A stretch of 64,000 bases of DNA from NCBI GenBank assembly GCA_965279295.1, contig CBDIHQ010000014.1. One strand, given 5' to 3'. Every line of letters begins with the position of its first letter. Position 1 is the stretch's first letter. Shown in pieces: positions 52,899 through 61,731 of the stretch. Under the pieces are notes generated by a model. It saw nothing but the letters and a program-made list of their open reading frames with translations. It ran no database searches and had not been told where the DNA came from. This DNA is from Aquabacter sp965279295 (lineage in GTDB: Bacteria > Pseudomonadota > Alphaproteobacteria > Rhizobiales > Xanthobacteraceae). The translations under genes were made by a program, and so were the position numbers.

Positions 52899-54155
52899 TC
52901 ACCCATAGCGGGCGAGCGTCAGGCCGTCCGTGTCGATCTCCGGCTTCCGGCCGGAGATGACGTCCGCCATCAGGCGCCCGGTGCCGGCGGCCATGGTCCA
53001 GCCCAGCGTGCCGTGGCCGGTGGAGAGGTAGAGGTTGGGATAGCGGCTGTGCCCGAGGATCGGCGGGCCGTCCGGCGTCATGGGGCGAAGGCCGGTCCAG
53101 AAGCTGCCCTCCTTGCCATTGCCGCCATCGGGGAACAGGTCGCCCACCACATGCTCGAGCGTGGCGCGGCGCTCCTCGCGCAATGTCAGGTCGAAGCCGC
53201 CGAGTTCCGCGGTCCCGCCCACCCGGATTCGGTCGCCAAGGCGCGTCACCGCCACCTTGAAGGTCTCGTCCATGATGGTGGATTCCGGCGCTGCGTCGGG
53301 ATTGGTGATGGGCACGGTGAGCGAATAGCCCTTCACCGGATAGACCGGCACGGAGATGCCCAGCGGCTTCAGCATTTTCGTGGAGTAGGAGCCGAGCGCC
53401 GCCACGTAGGCGTCCGCCGTCACCCGCCCCTTGTCGGTGGCGATGCCGGTGATCTTGCCTGCCGCATGCTCGATGCCGGTGATGGTGCGGCCGAACGAAA
53501 AAGTGACGCCGTTCGCCTTCGCCAGGTCCGCCAGCGCATTGGTGAACTTGAAGCAGTCCCCGGTTTCGTCGCCGGGCAGGCGCAGGCCGCCGACGAATTT
53601 GTGCCGCACCCGGTCCAGCGCCGGCTCCACCGCGATGCAGCCGATCGTGTCCAGCACCTCATAGGGCACGCCGTAGCGCTCAAGCACCTCGGTGTCGCCA
53701 TGGATATGGTCGAGCTGCGCCTGGGTGCGGAACAGCTGGAGCGTGCCCTGCATGCGCTCGTCGTAATGGATGCCGGTGCGCTGGCGCAGGGCCATCAGGC
53801 AGTCGCGGCTATATTCGGCGAGGCGCACCATGCGGCCCTTGTTGACCTCATAGCGATGGGAGGTGCAATTGCGGAGCAGCTTGAGCCCCCAGATCGCCAT
53901 GGCCGGGTTCATGCGGGTCCAGCGCACCACCAGCGGCGCATGCTCCATGGTCAGCCATTTGATGGCCTTGAAGGGCATGCCGGGCCCGGCCCAGGGGGCG
54001 GAATAGCCGGGAGAAACCTCGCCGGCATTGCCGAAGCTGGTTTCCAGCGCCGGCCCGCTCTGCCGGTCCAACACCTCCACCTCGTGGCCGCTCTCGGCGA
54101 GATAATACGCAAGGGTGACGCCGATGACCCCCGAGCCCAGAATGACGACCTTCAT
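52899..54155 (-). CDS. dadA: D-amino acid dehydrogenase
   Basis: A 418-aa membrane-associated flavoprotein that oxidises D-amino acids to 2-oxo acids and passes electrons to quinone. The N-terminal dinucleotide motif is VVILGSGVIGVTLAYYLAE, followed by the FAD region VLDRQSGPALETSFGNAG, and LSTGHGTLGWTMAAGTG is the C-terminal DAO motif. A GGGGAAG ribosome site supports the ATG. It is convergent with the amino-acid importer genes and lacks an adjacent alanine racemase (dadX). Confidence 0.93.
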   Translation of the reverse strand: MKVVILGSGVIGVTLAYYLAESGHEVEVLDRQSGPALETSFGNAGEVSPGYSAPWAGPGMPFKAIKWLTMEHAPLVVRWTRMNPAMAIWGLKLLRNCTSHRYEVNKGRMVRLAEYSRDCLMALRQRTGIHYDERMQGTLQLFRTQAQLDHIHGDTEVLERYGVPYEVLDTIGCIAVEPALDRVRHKFVGGLRLPGDETGDCFKFTNALADLAKANGVTFSFGRTITGIEHAAGKITGIATDKGRVTADAYVAALGSYSTKMLKPLGISVPVYPVKGYSLTVPITNPDAAPESTIMDETFKVAVTRLGDRIRVGGTAELGGFDLTLREERRATLEHVVGDLFPDGGNGKEGSFWTGLRPMTPDGPPILGHSRYPNLYLSTGHGTLGWTMAAGTGRLMADVISGRKPEIDTDGLTLARYG

Positions 54156-54272
54156 GTGCTTCCCCGCATTTGGCCGCGCGCCGACTGAACGGCATGCGCG
54201 AGCCTACTGAAGCGGAACGCCGGAATGGAGGTACATGAAGCCGCAGGTGTGCGTCTTAAATCCAGCGCCGCA

Positions 54273-54296
54273 TCCCACCCGGCATACCGGGTGGGA
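54273..54296 (-). terminator. Hairpin downstream of the FAH-family gene
   Basis: A perfect 10-bp stem TCCCACCCGG/CCGGGTGGGA has a CATA loop, 14 bp after the stop on the minus strand. No U-tract is seen. Confidence 0.5.
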
Positions 54297-54309
54297 CCAT
54301 TAGCAGATA

Positions 54310-55023
54310 TCAGATCTCCCGCTCACCGATCGTGATCGTCAGCGTACCAAAGCCGTCGATGGCGCCGACGATGACGTCGCCGGGCACCACGGGGCCGACG
54401 CCGGCGGGGGTGCCGGTCATGATGATGTCGCCCGGTTCCAGATCATAGGAGAGCGACAGGTTCGCGACGATCTCCGGCACGTTCCAGATCATCTGGGCCA
54501 GGTCGCCGCGTTGGGTCTCGGCGCCGTTCACCGCAAGTGTGATGAGCCCGGCCATCGGGTCGCCGCCGGTGCCGGCGGGATAGATCGGGCCGCACGGCGC
54601 GGAGCGGTCGAAGCCCTTGCCGCGTTCCCACGGCAGCTTCTTGTTGCCGCATTCGCGCTGGCGGTCGCGGCGGGTCAGGTCGATGCCGATGCCGTAGCCG
54701 TAGATCGCGCCGAAGGCGTCGGCGACGCTGATGTTCCGCGCCGCCGTGCCGATGGCGACCACCAGTTCGATCTCGTACTGGAAATCCTCGGTGTCAGGCG
54801 GATAGGGCACGCTCGCCCCGTCCTCGACGATGGAATCGCGCGGCTTCTGGAAGAAGAACGGCGGGTCGCGCTCGTCGTCCGCCTCCTTCATCTCGCGGAT
54901 ATGGGCGAGATAGTTGCGGCCGACGCAATAGACGCGCCGCACCGGAAAGCGCGCCGCGCTGCCGACAACCGGCAGCGAGACCGTTTCGGGAACAGGAATG
55001 ACGAAGGAAGACGAAACGCTCAT
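54310..55023 (-). CDS. Fumarylacetoacetate-hydrolase-family protein
   Basis: A 237-aa FAH-fold enzyme. Such enzymes cleave or decarboxylate 2-oxo acid diketides with a divalent metal. Metal ligands are visible in DFQYEIELVVAIG, and FDRSAPCGPI and MTGTPAGVGP are conserved. The ATG at 55023 overlaps the deacetylase stop by 4 bp, so it is the third gene of a coupled operon. It may be a acylpyruvase/fumarylpyruvate hydrolase type; the substrate is unknown. Confidence 0.9.
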   Translation of the reverse strand: MSVSSSFVIPVPETVSLPVVGSAARFPVRRVYCVGRNYLAHIREMKEADDERDPPFFFQKPRDSIVEDGASVPYPPDTEDFQYEIELVVAIGTAARNISVADAFGAIYGYGIGIDLTRRDRQRECGNKKLPWERGKGFDRSAPCGPIYPAGTGGDPMAGLITLAVNGAETQRGDLAQMIWNVPEIVANLSLSYDLEPGDIIMTGTPAGVGPVVPGDVIVGAIDGFGTLTITIGEREI

Positions 55024-55910
55024 ACCGGGTAACCTTTCGCCTTCTCGGCCGTGTACCAGTCCAAAAGATCGTCGCCGTTCCACATCAGCACTCCGCCGAG
55101 GCTGGCGGCGTAGTCGTAGATGGCTTCGAGATATTTGATGCGGTGCGGCTGGCCGGAGATGTAGGGGTGGATCGCCACCGCCAGCACCTTGGCGCGTTCC
55201 TCGCCCTCGGCGTGCAGCCGGTCGATGGCGTCCTTGAAGCGGGTGAACCAATATTCCGATTCGTGGTGGTGGATCGCCATCATCGGAATGTCGTTGTGCT
55301 CGACCGTATAAGGCAGCGTCACCAGCGGCCCCTTGGCGGTCTGAATGGTCGCTGGCTCGTCGTCCCACACCCAGTCGCCGATATATTTCACGCCCGCTTC
55401 CACCAGGATTTCCGGCGTGTCCATCATCTGCGTCAGGCCCGGTCCAAGCCAGCCGCGCGGGCGCTTGCCGGTGAACTTCTCCAGGATGTCCATGGAGCGG
55501 AAGATCATGTCGCGCGGGTTCTCGTGCTTGGCCATGGGCATCTGGTCATAGCCGTGGCCCATGAATTCCCAGCCGGCGTCCACCGCCTGCCGCGCCACGC
55601 GTTCATAATCCTCGCAGACGCGGGCGTTGATCGAGAGGGTGGGGCGGATACCGAGCTTCTCGTAGAGCTTGAAGAAGCGCCACGCGCCGACGCGCATGCC
55701 GTATTCGTGCCAGCTCCAGTTCGGAACATCTGGCAGCATGGTCTGGCCGGTGGGCGGGGTGATGATCTGGCGTGCCATGGGACGGTTGATGTCCCAGACC
55801 TCGTAATTCACGATGGTCCACAGCACGACGCGCGCATTCCCCGGCAGCTTCAGGGGCGGGCGGTCCACGACCGCGGAATACGGCGCGCGATCCTTAGGTT
55901 CCATTGTCAT
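55020..55910 (-). CDS. NodB-fold polysaccharide-deacetylase-family hydrolase (PuuE-like)
   Basis: A 296-aa hydrolase of the polysaccharide deacetylase family, closest in wording to allantoinase PuuE-type cytosolic members (EFMGHGYDQMPM, AIHPYISGQPHRIKYLE). It has no signal peptide, so a soluble C-N or acyl hydrolase acting on a small metabolite is more likely than a wall enzyme. GGAG seven bases upstream fixes the ATG at 55910. It is the middle gene between the aldolase and FAH genes. Confidence 0.88.
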   Translation of the reverse strand: MTMEPKDRAPYSAVVDRPPLKLPGNARVVLWTIVNYEVWDINRPMARQIITPPTGQTMLPDVPNWSWHEYGMRVGAWRFFKLYEKLGIRPTLSINARVCEDYERVARQAVDAGWEFMGHGYDQMPMAKHENPRDMIFRSMDILEKFTGKRPRGWLGPGLTQMMDTPEILVEAGVKYIGDWVWDDEPATIQTAKGPLVTLPYTVEHNDIPMMAIHHHESEYWFTRFKDAIDRLHAEGEERAKVLAVAIHPYISGQPHRIKYLEAIYDYAASLGGVLMWNGDDLLDWYTAEKAKGYPV

Positions 55911-55945
55911 TCTTGTTCTCCGCAATGCAGATGAGGAAACAGGAT

Positions 55946-56629
55946 TTAAGGCGTGGCGGCGGCGCGCAGCGCCTGAAGGCTCGGGCGCAGCAGGTTTTCC
56001 AGCGAGGTGTAGAAGAAGCGCGCGCCCCGCTTGGTCCAATAGCCGGCGGTTTCCGCCGTGGCCGGGAGACCATAGGGCACGCTTGCGGCTGCGAGGCGGC
56101 TGGTGATGTCGTCCAGGGCGGCGACAACTTCGGGGCGCGCGGGATCGCCGAGATAGCCCATGGAATGGGCGAGATCGTTCGGCCCCACCAGGATCAGATC
56201 GATGCCCGGCGCGCCGGCGATTTCATCGAGCCGCTTGTGGCCTTCCACGCTCTCGATCTGGGCGATCAGCAGCAGCGTGCCCTCCCGCCCCTTGGTGGCG
56301 GCGCGGGCGATGGCGCGCAGGCGGGCGCATTCCTCCGGAGCTTCCACATTCGGCAGCACCAGGCCGTCGATGCCGCAGTCGAAATAGCGGGTGAGGGTGG
56401 CGGCATCCTTGGAATAGGAGCGCACGATGGCACTCATGCCGTGCGCCTGGGCGGCGCGGGCCAGCATCGGCACGCTCTCGATGCTGACCGCGGTGCGCTC
56501 GCAATCGATGAACAGGCAGTCTGCGCCGCAGGCGGCGATGGCATCCACGGCGGGCAGGGCGAAGCCGCCCGGATTGACGGCGATGACAGGCTTTCCCGCC
56601 TCGATGGCGGTCTTGGCGCGACGGTTCAT
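55946..56629 (-). CDS. HpcH/HpaI-family aldolase
   Basis: A 227-aa class II aldolase fold that splits 4-hydroxy-2-oxo acids into pyruvate and an aldehyde, or acts as a related lyase. Marks are FIDCERTAVSIE, VRSYSKDAATLTRY, LPNVEAPEE, IAQIESVEG and VGPNDLAHSMG. The ATG at 56629 follows GAGGAA at proper spacing; the frame opens six codons earlier. First gene of the three-gene operon, divergent from the GntR gene. Confidence 0.88.
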   Translation of the reverse strand: MNRRAKTAIEAGKPVIAVNPGGFALPAVDAIAACGADCLFIDCERTAVSIESVPMLARAAQAHGMSAIVRSYSKDAATLTRYFDCGIDGLVLPNVEAPEECARLRAIARAATKGREGTLLLIAQIESVEGHKRLDEIAGAPGIDLILVGPNDLAHSMGYLGDPARPEVVAALDDITSRLAAASVPYGLPATAETAGYWTKRGARFFYTSLENLLRPSLQALRAAATP

Positions 56630-57141
56630 GCCGTGCGTTCCTCGCACCCGCTGGTGTCGCCCCGTCTTGCTGGTTCGGGCCGTCGTGAGGGGACGCCCGA
56701 TGGCGGGGGCACAGGCATCACCTCAGACCGGCAGCATCGATGGGGCCGTGAGGCCCACAGGCTGGTTGATGCCGCCCGCCAGCGCAAGCCGAACCACAAA
56801 CCGAAGCGAATGCGAGCCCCATCTGGTCGGGCAGTCGCGTTTCGTCGGGAGAGCGGCTTGCGGGTGTTCAGCCATTCGCTTTCGTCCAGGTCGCACCGAG
56901 AGGACGTGAATTTTGAGTACAATCAGAGCTAGGTCAAGTCATAATGTATACAAAATGGGCTCGTTTAATATGCTGTGTGTGCCATATTTTTGGGCCTGTT
57001 GGGCGCCGCCAGGTCATAAGCTGTATGGAAAATGGCGGTTCCAATCCTGCTTGACGGGTGCATCGCGATGGCATGATTGTATGCTTCAAATCGCTTCGCC
57101 GCGATGTTTGCGTGTGGAGCGGAAATGGACACACGCCGGCC
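56630..57141. promoter_or_regulatory. Divergent control region between the aldolase operon and gntR-type gene
   Basis: This 512-bp gap contains an AT-rich core (about 56,915-57,000) with TGTATACA at 56,945-56,952, a palindrome of the kind bound by FCD-type GntR regulators (TTGT-N2-ACAA-like), and a related half site TTGTATGC near 57,078. No gene is supportable in it. Confidence 0.45.
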
Positions 57142-57906
57142 ATGACGGACGCCGCCCTCCCCAATGTGGACGTCGACGAGGACGCAGAGCCGCGTGCGGC
57201 CACGCGTTCGCTGTCCGTTACGGAGCGCATCCGCACCGCCGTATTGGGGGGCGAGTTCGAGGCCGGCAGCCGGCTGCACGAAGTTCGGCTTTCCGAATTG
57301 CTCGGGGTGTCGCGCACGCCGGTGCGCTCGGCGCTTCAGTCGCTGGCCAGCGAGGGCCTGCTGGAATATGCCCCGAACCGGGGCTATGCGGTGCGCCGCT
57401 TTTCCACCGCCGAGATCGTCGATGCCTATGAAATCCGCGCCATGATGGAGGCGCTGGCGGCCCGCTTCGCCGCCGAGCGCGACCTGCCGGAGGCGGAGCG
57501 CGCGGCCATCGAGCGGGCGCTGGCGGAGGGCGATGATCTGCTGGCGCACGCCGAACTGGGCGAAGCGGAGCGCATCGCCTACAGCGCCATCAACACCGCC
57601 TTCCACGAGGCGATCCACAGTGCCGGGCGCTGCCGCATGCTGGGTGACATGATCCGGCTGTGCCACAGCGTGCCGCATTCCTCCCACCGCAATGTGGTGT
57701 CGTTCGAGCATATGGATGTGCGGCGGCGGCACGACGACCACCACCGCATCTACGACGCCATCCTCGCCTGCGACGCCTATCGCGCCGAAGTGCTGATGCG
57801 CGAGCATGTGGCGAGCGTGAAGACCAGCCTGGTGCGCGCCCTCAGCGGCCGCCCCATGCCGCGCCGAGCCCGGTCAACGCAAGAGTCTGCGCGCCGCTCG
57901 CGGTAA
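57142..57906 (+). CDS. GntR/FCD-family regulator
   Basis: A 254-aa FadR-subfamily repressor. A winged helix-turn-helix (RLSELLGVSRTPVRSALQSL) covers about residues 50-95. The FCD ligand domain follows, with metal-binding type residues in AFHEAIHSAG and the DDHHRIYDAIL region. The start is uncertain; the ATG at 57142 has no close ribosome site. The divergent arrangement suggests control of the aldolase-deacetylase-FAH operon. Downstream is murJ. Confidence 0.87.
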   Translation: MTDAALPNVDVDEDAEPRAATRSLSVTERIRTAVLGGEFEAGSRLHEVRLSELLGVSRTPVRSALQSLASEGLLEYAPNRGYAVRRFSTAEIVDAYEIRAMMEALAARFAAERDLPEAERAAIERALAEGDDLLAHAELGEAERIAYSAINTAFHEAIHSAGRCRMLGDMIRLCHSVPHSSHRNVVSFEHMDVRRRHDDHHRIYDAILACDAYRAEVLMREHVASVKTSLVRALSGRPMPRRARSTQESARRSR

Positions 57907-58012
57907 ACGCCACGGCTGGCGCGCCGCATGCGCTGAAGCCTTGCCCCGTTGGGGACCGGGCTCTATCAGGGCGATCCGCCCCCGTGCCGGGATCGCGCGC
58001 CCTGGGATCGTC

Positions 58013-59542
58013 ATGGCCGCCACGAAACGCTCGCTGATCGCCAGAACGTCAACCGTCAGCGCCGCCACCCTCGGCTCGCGCCTGTTCGGCTTCGCGCGCG
58101 ATATCGGCACTGCGGCGGTGCTGGGGGCGGGGCCGCTGGCCGACGCGCTGATGGCTTCGCTGTCGCTGCCGCTGCTGGCCCGCCGCCTGCTGGCGGAGGG
58201 CGCGTTCAACGCTGCGCTGCTGCCGGCGCTGGCCTCCGCGCCCGATGACCGCGCCGCCGCCGCCCGCGCCAACGCGACATTGGTGCTGCTGTGCCTGATC
58301 CTGCTGGCGGCGGCGGTGGCCGGTGCGCTTGCCATGCCGCTGCTGATCCTGGTGCTGGCCCCCGGCTTCAGCATCGACGGGCCGCGCGCTGATCTTGCCG
58401 CCGCCTGCGGGCGCATCGCCTTGTTCTATCTGCCGCTCGCCGGTGCGGCGGCGGTGCTGGGCGGCATCGCCAATGCCGCGCACCGCGTGTTTCTGCCGGC
58501 CCTGGCGCCCCTGCTGGGAAATGCGGTGGTGCTGTTCGCCATCGCAGCGCTGCTGTTGGAAGGGCTGGTGGCGACCCCGACGGCCGCCATGGTGATGGCC
58601 GCCTGCGCCGTGCTGGCGGGTTTGGCGCAACTGGGGCTGATGATGATCGCCGCGCGCGGTGCGCCCGCCGCGCTAAGCATAAGTGCCGGCTTCGATTGGC
58701 CCTCTGCCCGCGCCGTGCTGCGCGCCTCCGGCCCGGCCCTGCTGTTCGCCGGCCTGCCGCAGATGCGCCTGCTGCTGGTGGCGGCGGTGGTGTCCGCCAT
58801 CCCCGGCGCGGTCTCCTCGCTCACCTATGCTCAGCGCCTGGTGGACCTGCCGCTCGGCCTCGTCGGGGCAAGCGCGGGGGCGATCCTGGTGCCGCTTCTC
58901 ACCACGGCAGCGAACGGCGCGCGCGGGGCGGCGCTGGAGGCGACGCGGGCCATGATCGCCGCGCTGGCCTTCGCCCTGCCGGCGGCGGCGGGTCTGATCG
59001 TGCTCGCCCATCCCATTGTCACCGTGCTCTACCAGCGCGGCTCTTTCACGGGGGAGGAGGCGCAGGTCACGGCAACGCTGCTTGCCGCCCTGGCCTTCGC
59101 CCTGCCGGCGCAGGGCCTGGAAAAGGTGTTGAGCGCCACCGCCGTGAGCCATGGCCTGACCCGGCAGGTGGAGCGCGTGGGCCTCGCCTCGCTCGTTGCC
59201 ACCCTGGCCCTGGCGGCTGGCCTAGGCTTCGCGTTCGGCCCGGCCGCCGCCGCCTTCGGCCTGGCGATTTCGTCCGGCGCCTCCTCCTTGCGGATGGCGT
59301 TTGTGCTGCACCATCGCGGCCACCTCATGCTGGGTGCGGGGGAATGGTGGCAGATGCTGGGCCTGCTGGGCGCCAGCTTTCTCATGGCGGCGGTGGTGGC
59401 GGGCCTTGGCCTCGCCTGGCCGGCCCCGGCCCCGGCGGGGGGCGTTCTCGTTGCGGTGCGCCTCGGGGTTCTGGTGGCGGCGGGCATGGCGACCTATGGT
59501 GTCGCGTGGCTCGCGCTGCGGCGTGCAAGCCGGCCCGAATAG
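58013..59542 (+). CDS. murJ: Lipid II flippase MurJ (MviN)
   Basis: A 509-aa inner-membrane flippase that moves lipid II across the membrane for peptidoglycan synthesis. The N-terminal signature TLGSRLFGFARDIGTAAVLG is followed by ADALMASLSLPLLARRLLAEG and GAFNAALLPAL. About 14 membrane segments are predicted. The ATG at 58013 is chosen; the frame opens 24 codons earlier without support. In many relatives glnD lies upstream and trpS downstream; here trpS is two genes on, and glnD is not in the window. Confidence 0.93.
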   Translation: MAATKRSLIARTSTVSAATLGSRLFGFARDIGTAAVLGAGPLADALMASLSLPLLARRLLAEGAFNAALLPALASAPDDRAAAARANATLVLLCLILLAAAVAGALAMPLLILVLAPGFSIDGPRADLAAACGRIALFYLPLAGAAAVLGGIANAAHRVFLPALAPLLGNAVVLFAIAALLLEGLVATPTAAMVMAACAVLAGLAQLGLMMIAARGAPAALSISAGFDWPSARAVLRASGPALLFAGLPQMRLLLVAAVVSAIPGAVSSLTYAQRLVDLPLGLVGASAGAILVPLLTTAANGARGAALEATRAMIAALAFALPAAAGLIVLAHPIVTVLYQRGSFTGEEAQVTATLLAALAFALPAQGLEKVLSATAVSHGLTRQVERVGLASLVATLALAAGLGFAFGPAAAAFGLAISSGASSLRMAFVLHHRGHLMLGAGEWWQMLGLLGASFLMAAVVAGLGLAWPAPAPAGGVLVAVRLGVLVAAGMATYGVAWLALRRASRPE

Positions 59543-59579
59543 GGCGGGCGATAAACGCAATCATAATGGGAGGCCGTCG

Positions 59580-60443
59580 ATGAGCCCTTGCCGCTTTTTC
59601 GCTTATCCCAGCGCCGATGCGCGGGCGCTGTTCGGTCGCGCATGGGGTGAGCCCGGCCCGGGCCTGCCGGTGGTCTGCCTGCCCGGCCTGACCCGCTCCT
59701 CCACCGATTTCGAGGCGCTGGGCGTGGCGCTCGCGGCGCGCGGCCGGCAGGTTCTCGCCTTCGATTTTCGCGGGCGCGGCGGGTCGGCTTATGCCTCTTT
59801 CGCCAGCTACAACATCGTGCAGGAGGCGCAGGACACCATCGCCGGCCTCACCTCGCTCGGCATCTCGCGGGCGCTGTTCATCGGCACGTCGCGCGGCGGG
59901 CTGGTGATGATGCAGCTTGCCTTGACCCAGCCGGACCTCATGGCCGGCTGCGTGCTCAACGATATCGGCCCGGTGGTGGAAACCGCCGGGATCGCCCGCA
60001 TCTCCGGTTATGTCGGCCAGGCTCCGGCGCCCAGTTGGGAGGGGCTGACGGCGGAACTCATCGCCAATCAGGGCTTCTTGTTTCCCAATCTCAAGGCCGC
60101 CGACTGGGAGCGGTACGCCCGCCAGATCTACCGCGACGATGCCGGCGTTCCGCGCCTCGCCTATGACCCGGCCATGGCGGACGCGTTCAAGAGCTTCGAT
60201 CCCACCAAGCCGCTGCCGGAATTCTGGCCCGGTTTCGATGCGATGGCCAGCCATCCGGTGATGGTGATCCACGGCGCCCTTTCGGATGTTTTGTCCACGA
60301 CCACCGTGGAAGTCATGGCTGAGCGGCGACGGGGCCTCGACGTGTTCACCATCGACGACCAGGGCCACGCGCCGCTGCTTTGGGACATGCGCTCTCATAA
60401 GGTTATCGGTGACTTCTTCGATCGCGCCGATCGCGCCCGCTAG
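59580..60443 (+). CDS. Alpha/beta-fold hydrolase
   Basis: A 287-aa soluble hydrolase. The nucleophile elbow is GTSRGG (Ser at about residue 101), the oxyanion region LPGLTRSSTDFE is near the N-terminus, the acid is in the ALSDVLS segment and the catalytic His is in DDQGHAPLLW. The GGGAGG site before the ATG at 59580 is strong. It sits between murJ and trpS and may be co-transcribed with them. Substrate unknown. Confidence 0.88.
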   Translation: MSPCRFFAYPSADARALFGRAWGEPGPGLPVVCLPGLTRSSTDFEALGVALAARGRQVLAFDFRGRGGSAYASFASYNIVQEAQDTIAGLTSLGISRALFIGTSRGGLVMMQLALTQPDLMAGCVLNDIGPVVETAGIARISGYVGQAPAPSWEGLTAELIANQGFLFPNLKAADWERYARQIYRDDAGVPRLAYDPAMADAFKSFDPTKPLPEFWPGFDAMASHPVMVIHGALSDVLSTTTVEVMAERRRGLDVFTIDDQGHAPLLWDMRSHKVIGDFFDRADRAR

Positions 60444-60592
60444 GCGTTCCGTTCCTCCCAGTTGTGGCAGCCAGATGGGGCGCCCCTTGCCGCACTGCAT
60501 CGCGCATGGCATGAGGCGGCCCTCGGGTCGTCCGGCCCATGTCACAGATACCGGCGGCCGCATCCAACCCGGCTGCCTTTGAGGAGGTCGCC

Positions 60593-61633
60593 ATGGCGGC
60601 GGTCGCGGAACGCGTCTTTTCCGGTGTTCAGCCCACGGGCAACCTGCACCTCGGCAATTATCTCGGTGCCATCAAGCGGTTCGTGGCGCTTCAGGACAGC
60701 CACGACTGCATCTATTGCGTCGTGGATCTGCATGCCATCACCGTATGGCAGGACCCCGAGGAGCTGAAGCGGCACACCCGCGAGGTGACGGCCGCGTTCA
60801 TTGCCTGCGGCATCGATCCCAAGCGCCACATCGTGTTCAACCAGAGCCAGGTGTCGGGCCACGCGGAACTCGCGTGGATCTTCAACTGCGTCGCCCGCAT
60901 GGGCTGGCTGAACCGCATGACGCAGTTCAAGGAAAAGGCCGGCAAGGACCGCGAGAACGTCTCCGTGGGCCTGTTCGCCTATCCTGACCTGATGGCCGCC
61001 GACATCCTGCTGTATCGCGCCACCCATGTGCCGGTGGGCGAGGACCAGAAGCAGCATCTGGAACTCACCCGCGACATCGCGCAGAAGTTCAACACCGACT
61101 TCGCGCCCTCGATCGCCGCGAACGGACTGGGGGACAGCTATTTCCCGCTCACCGAGCCGCTGATCGCCGGCCCGGCGACGCGGGTGATGAGCCTGCGCGA
61201 CGGCGCCAAGAAGATGTCCAAGTCCGACGCCTCGGATTTCTCCCGCATTAATCTCACCGACGATGCCGACGCCATCGCCGGCAAGGTGCGCCGGGCGAAG
61301 ACCGATCCCGACGCGCTGCCCTCGGAGGAGGCTGGGCTCAAGGCGCGGCCGGAGGCGGACAATCTGGTGGGCATCTACGCCGCGCTGGTGGATGCGTCCA
61401 AGCAGAGCGTGCTGGACCAGTACGGCGGCGGGCAATTCTCGACCTTCAAGATGGCGCTGGTCGACCTCGCCGTGGAAAAGCTCGGCCCGATCGGCGGCGA
61501 GATGAAGCGCCTGATGGGTGACGTCTCCGCCATCGACGCGATCCTGCTCGACGGAGCCGACCGTGCCCGTGCCATCGCCGACAAGACCATCGGTGACGTG
61601 AAGGACATCGTCGGCATGGTGCGCCGGCGGTAG
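60593..61633 (+). CDS. trpS: Tryptophanyl-tRNA synthetase
   Basis: A 346-aa class I synthetase that charges tRNA-Trp. The HIGH-like motif reads TGNLHLGNYLG (residues 14-24) and the KMSKS loop is KKMSKSDASD. The start at 60593 is chosen because GAGGAGG lies 5 bp upstream; an in-frame ATG at 60539 would add 18 weakly coding residues. Confidence 0.95.
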   Translation: MAAVAERVFSGVQPTGNLHLGNYLGAIKRFVALQDSHDCIYCVVDLHAITVWQDPEELKRHTREVTAAFIACGIDPKRHIVFNQSQVSGHAELAWIFNCVARMGWLNRMTQFKEKAGKDRENVSVGLFAYPDLMAADILLYRATHVPVGEDQKQHLELTRDIAQKFNTDFAPSIAANGLGDSYFPLTEPLIAGPATRVMSLRDGAKKMSKSDASDFSRINLTDDADAIAGKVRRAKTDPDALPSEEAGLKARPEADNLVGIYAALVDASKQSVLDQYGGGQFSTFKMALVDLAVEKLGPIGGEMKRLMGDVSAIDAILLDGADRARAIADKTIGDVKDIVGMVRRR

Positions 61634-61670
61634 TCTGCAGGCTCTCCGCGCTGCGCTTCGCCCCTCCCAA

Positions 61671-61710
61671 CCCTCTCCCGCTTGCGGGGAGCGGTGGGGA
61701 GGGGCAGCCG
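61671..61710. repeat. Intergenic palindrome copy after trpS
   Basis: CCCTCTCCCGC-TT-GCGGGGAGCGG at 61671-61694, followed by GGGGAGGGGC, is another member of the dispersed palindrome. It lies between the convergent trpS and LysR genes. Confidence 0.6.
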
Positions 61711-61731
61711 GGGAGCAGTACCCAGTCAGCC

